Assembly (NCBI RefSeq): GCF_964355755.1 | Contig: NC_092680.1 | Span: 11,821,001 to 11,885,000, forward strand | From: Antedon mediterranea | Taxonomy: Eukaryota; Echinodermata; Crinoidea; Comatulida; Antedonidae | Reading direction: 5' to 3' | DNA: 64,000 nucleotides | In this document: piece by piece, positions 62,999-64,000 of the stretch | Layout: the number at the start of each line of letters is the position of its first letter | How positions within the stretch are numbered: the first letter of the stretch is position 1 | Position numbers and translations under genes: made by a program | The notes under the pieces: model-generated | What the model was told of the DNA's origin: nothing | The model's database searches: none | Seen by the model: the letters and a program-made list of their open reading frames with translations, nothing else

Positions 62999-64000
62999 CA
63001 GACTCAATTTTCCAGATAAGGCTAAAAATGCTGAACAAGTATTAAATATGTGGAAACAACGCTCACTTACTCTGTTTGGAAAAGCAACTATTATTAAGTC
63101 ACTGTTTCTCCCGATATTCACGTATGTTTTCTCAAATTTACCAGACCCACCCGATTGTTTCCTTCAAGATATTCAAAGTAAAATTTTTAAATTTATATGG
63201 AACGGAAAACCCGATAAAGTCAAAAGAAAAGTCATGCTTAACAATTTTGACGAAGGAGGGTTAAAAATTCCCCATATTAAGAGTTACTGTACATCTCTCA
63301 AATCATGTTGGGTGAAAAGATATCTTGATGGAAATCAATCCAAGTGGAAAGTGTTTTTAAAAAGTAAGATTAAAGAGGTTGGAGGAAATATTGTTTTCGA
63401 AACCAACTTTTCTAAATCTTCAAAAATATTAAAACAATTTGAAAGGTTCCATAAAGATATACTCTCTGCGTGGAGTGAATACAATTTTGTAGAACCGTAT
63501 ACGATAGAGGACATCTTAAATCAATCTTTATGGAACAACTCATGTTTTGATAAAAGAGAATTTAAAGTTGAAAAAAATTGGTTGGTTAAAAATGTAAACT
63601 ATGTAAAAGATATCGTGAACAAAGAAGGGAAAATATTAGAACTAGACGAATTTAACCAAAAATATAATTTTAAACCAGACTTCTTATTATATCACCAGAT
63701 TGTAAATTCAATTCCAAAGCTCTGGAAACAGAAATTAATTGAACAAGGTATAAACACAACTAATGAAGTTGAATCCAAATTACAGACATTCATTTCTGTG
63801 AAAACGAGAAATTGTCATTATATCTATAAACACATTATATTAAAAAATGTTGAAGAGCCAATTGGAATTGAATCCAAATGGGAAAAGGAGTTTGACAACA
63901 AACTTAATTGGAAAAACCTTTTCTCAAATTTACACGCCTGTACAAATGACACTAAGCTAAAAAATTTTCAATTTAAATTTATTCATCGTATAATTTATAC
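62991..64000 (+). CDS. LINE ORF2 C-terminal region (post-catalytic part), partial at both ends
   Basis: The frame beginning TAC at 62,991 is open for 336 codons to the window edge with no stop or frameshift. Residue numbers count from that Tyr. Residues 18-54 contain LNMWKQRSLTLFGKATIIKS and a later LPDPP, typical of the segment just after the reverse transcriptase palm in L1-type ORF2. Residues 66-73 are FKFIWNGK, residues 88-96 EGGLKIPHI, and residues 107-113 WVKRYLD; these are recurrent in this family. The end, NFQFKFIHRIIY (about 325-336), resembles the stretch that precedes the C-terminal Cys-rich region in some families. The catalytic Asp residues and endonuclease lie upstream in a full element and are missing, so this piece cannot act alone. 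There is no native start; the first in-LINE Met is residue 20 (63,048). Whether the remainder downstream is intact is unknown. Confidence 0.87.
62992..64000 (+). mobile_element. 5'-truncated LINE (non-LTR retrotransposon), L1/Tx1-like, partial
   Basis: Sequence to the right of the satellite is unrelated to it and encodes the C-terminal part of a LINE ORF2 in the + sense. The endonuclease and the catalytic reverse transcriptase core are absent, because the element starts abruptly at the satellite. A 5' truncation in this orientation is what incomplete target-primed reverse transcription gives, although a rearrangement that cut a longer element would look the same. The 3' end, any poly(A) tail and target-site duplication lie beyond the window. 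L1/Tx1-like assignment rests on recalled motif resemblance and is less certain than the LINE assignment. Confidence 0.87.

Noticed and set aside
62921-63121. A 66-codon - strand open frame across the satellite/LINE junction.
   Set aside because: It is antisense to the clear LINE frame and half satellite; a chance shadow.
63076-63264. A 62-codon + strand open frame within the LINE.
   Set aside because: It lies in a different frame from the 336-codon LINE ORF2 frame that carries the recognisable family motifs.

Overview
The window is almost entirely one satellite DNA array. From base 1 to about 62,990 it is a head-to-tail array of AT-rich monomers (a typical 88-bp unit is about 31% G+C) on a single register. 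The array runs off the left edge, so its full length is unknown but exceeds 62.9 kb. I find no protein gene, rRNA, tRNA or CRISPR in it. The short open frames on either strand are translations of the repeat itself and recur wherever the same monomer combination recurs. The last ~1 kb (62,991-64,000) is unrelated sequence carrying the C-terminal part of a LINE (non-LTR retrotransposon) ORF2, open to the right edge. A LINE plus a long satellite with higher-order structure points to a eukaryote, most likely an invertebrate animal. The ORF2 looks like the L1/Tx1-type elements I associate with molluscs and cnidarians, but the species cannot be fixed from this window.

The satellite has two monomer families. 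Alpha units (86-87 bp, with 76-77 bp deleted forms) carry GTCGAAATGCTCAAAATGG and either TTTTTAAATACGATATTAAG or GGTTTCTAATGTGATTTTAAG. Beta units (88 bp) carry TTTTTTCGAAAATCACAAAA and CTCCAAATGCGATTTGAAG. They are arranged in a 12-monomer higher-order repeat (HOR) of about 1,029 bp, in the order alpha-alpha-beta-beta-beta-alpha-alpha-beta-beta-alpha-beta-beta (called A to L below). I traced eight complete copies: 7,284, 18,533, 23,075, 24,103, 27,365, 30,205, 36,376 and 59,473. The rest of the array is truncated or reshuffled versions of this order.

Above the HOR there are larger duplications. Near-identical tandem pairs have periods of 3,777 bp (42.6-50.1 kb), 2,746 bp (48,735-54,226), 1,201 bp (about 56.6-59.0 kb) and 950 bp (60,502-62.1 kb). 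More diverged copies lie at offsets of about 7.38 kb (2.3-5.4 vs 9.7-12.8 kb), 6,102 bp (24.0-26.5 vs 30.1-32.6 kb), 12.27 kb (22.8-27.7 vs 35.1-40.0 kb) and 16.66 kb (37.4-40.0 vs 54.1-56.7 kb). This is the pattern expected from repeated unequal exchange or replication slippage.

The right edge is the most unusual part. In the last ~700 bp the monomers carry more private changes. At 62,662-62,756 a fold-back inverted repeat (46-bp arms, 3-base loop) is centred on a short dyad that beta monomers carry. At 62,990-62,992 the satellite changes to the 5'-truncated LINE, and the junction lies inside a 9-bp inverted repeat. No new gene system is visible. The interest lies in the satellite's nested architecture, its intrinsic dyad, and how the array ends.
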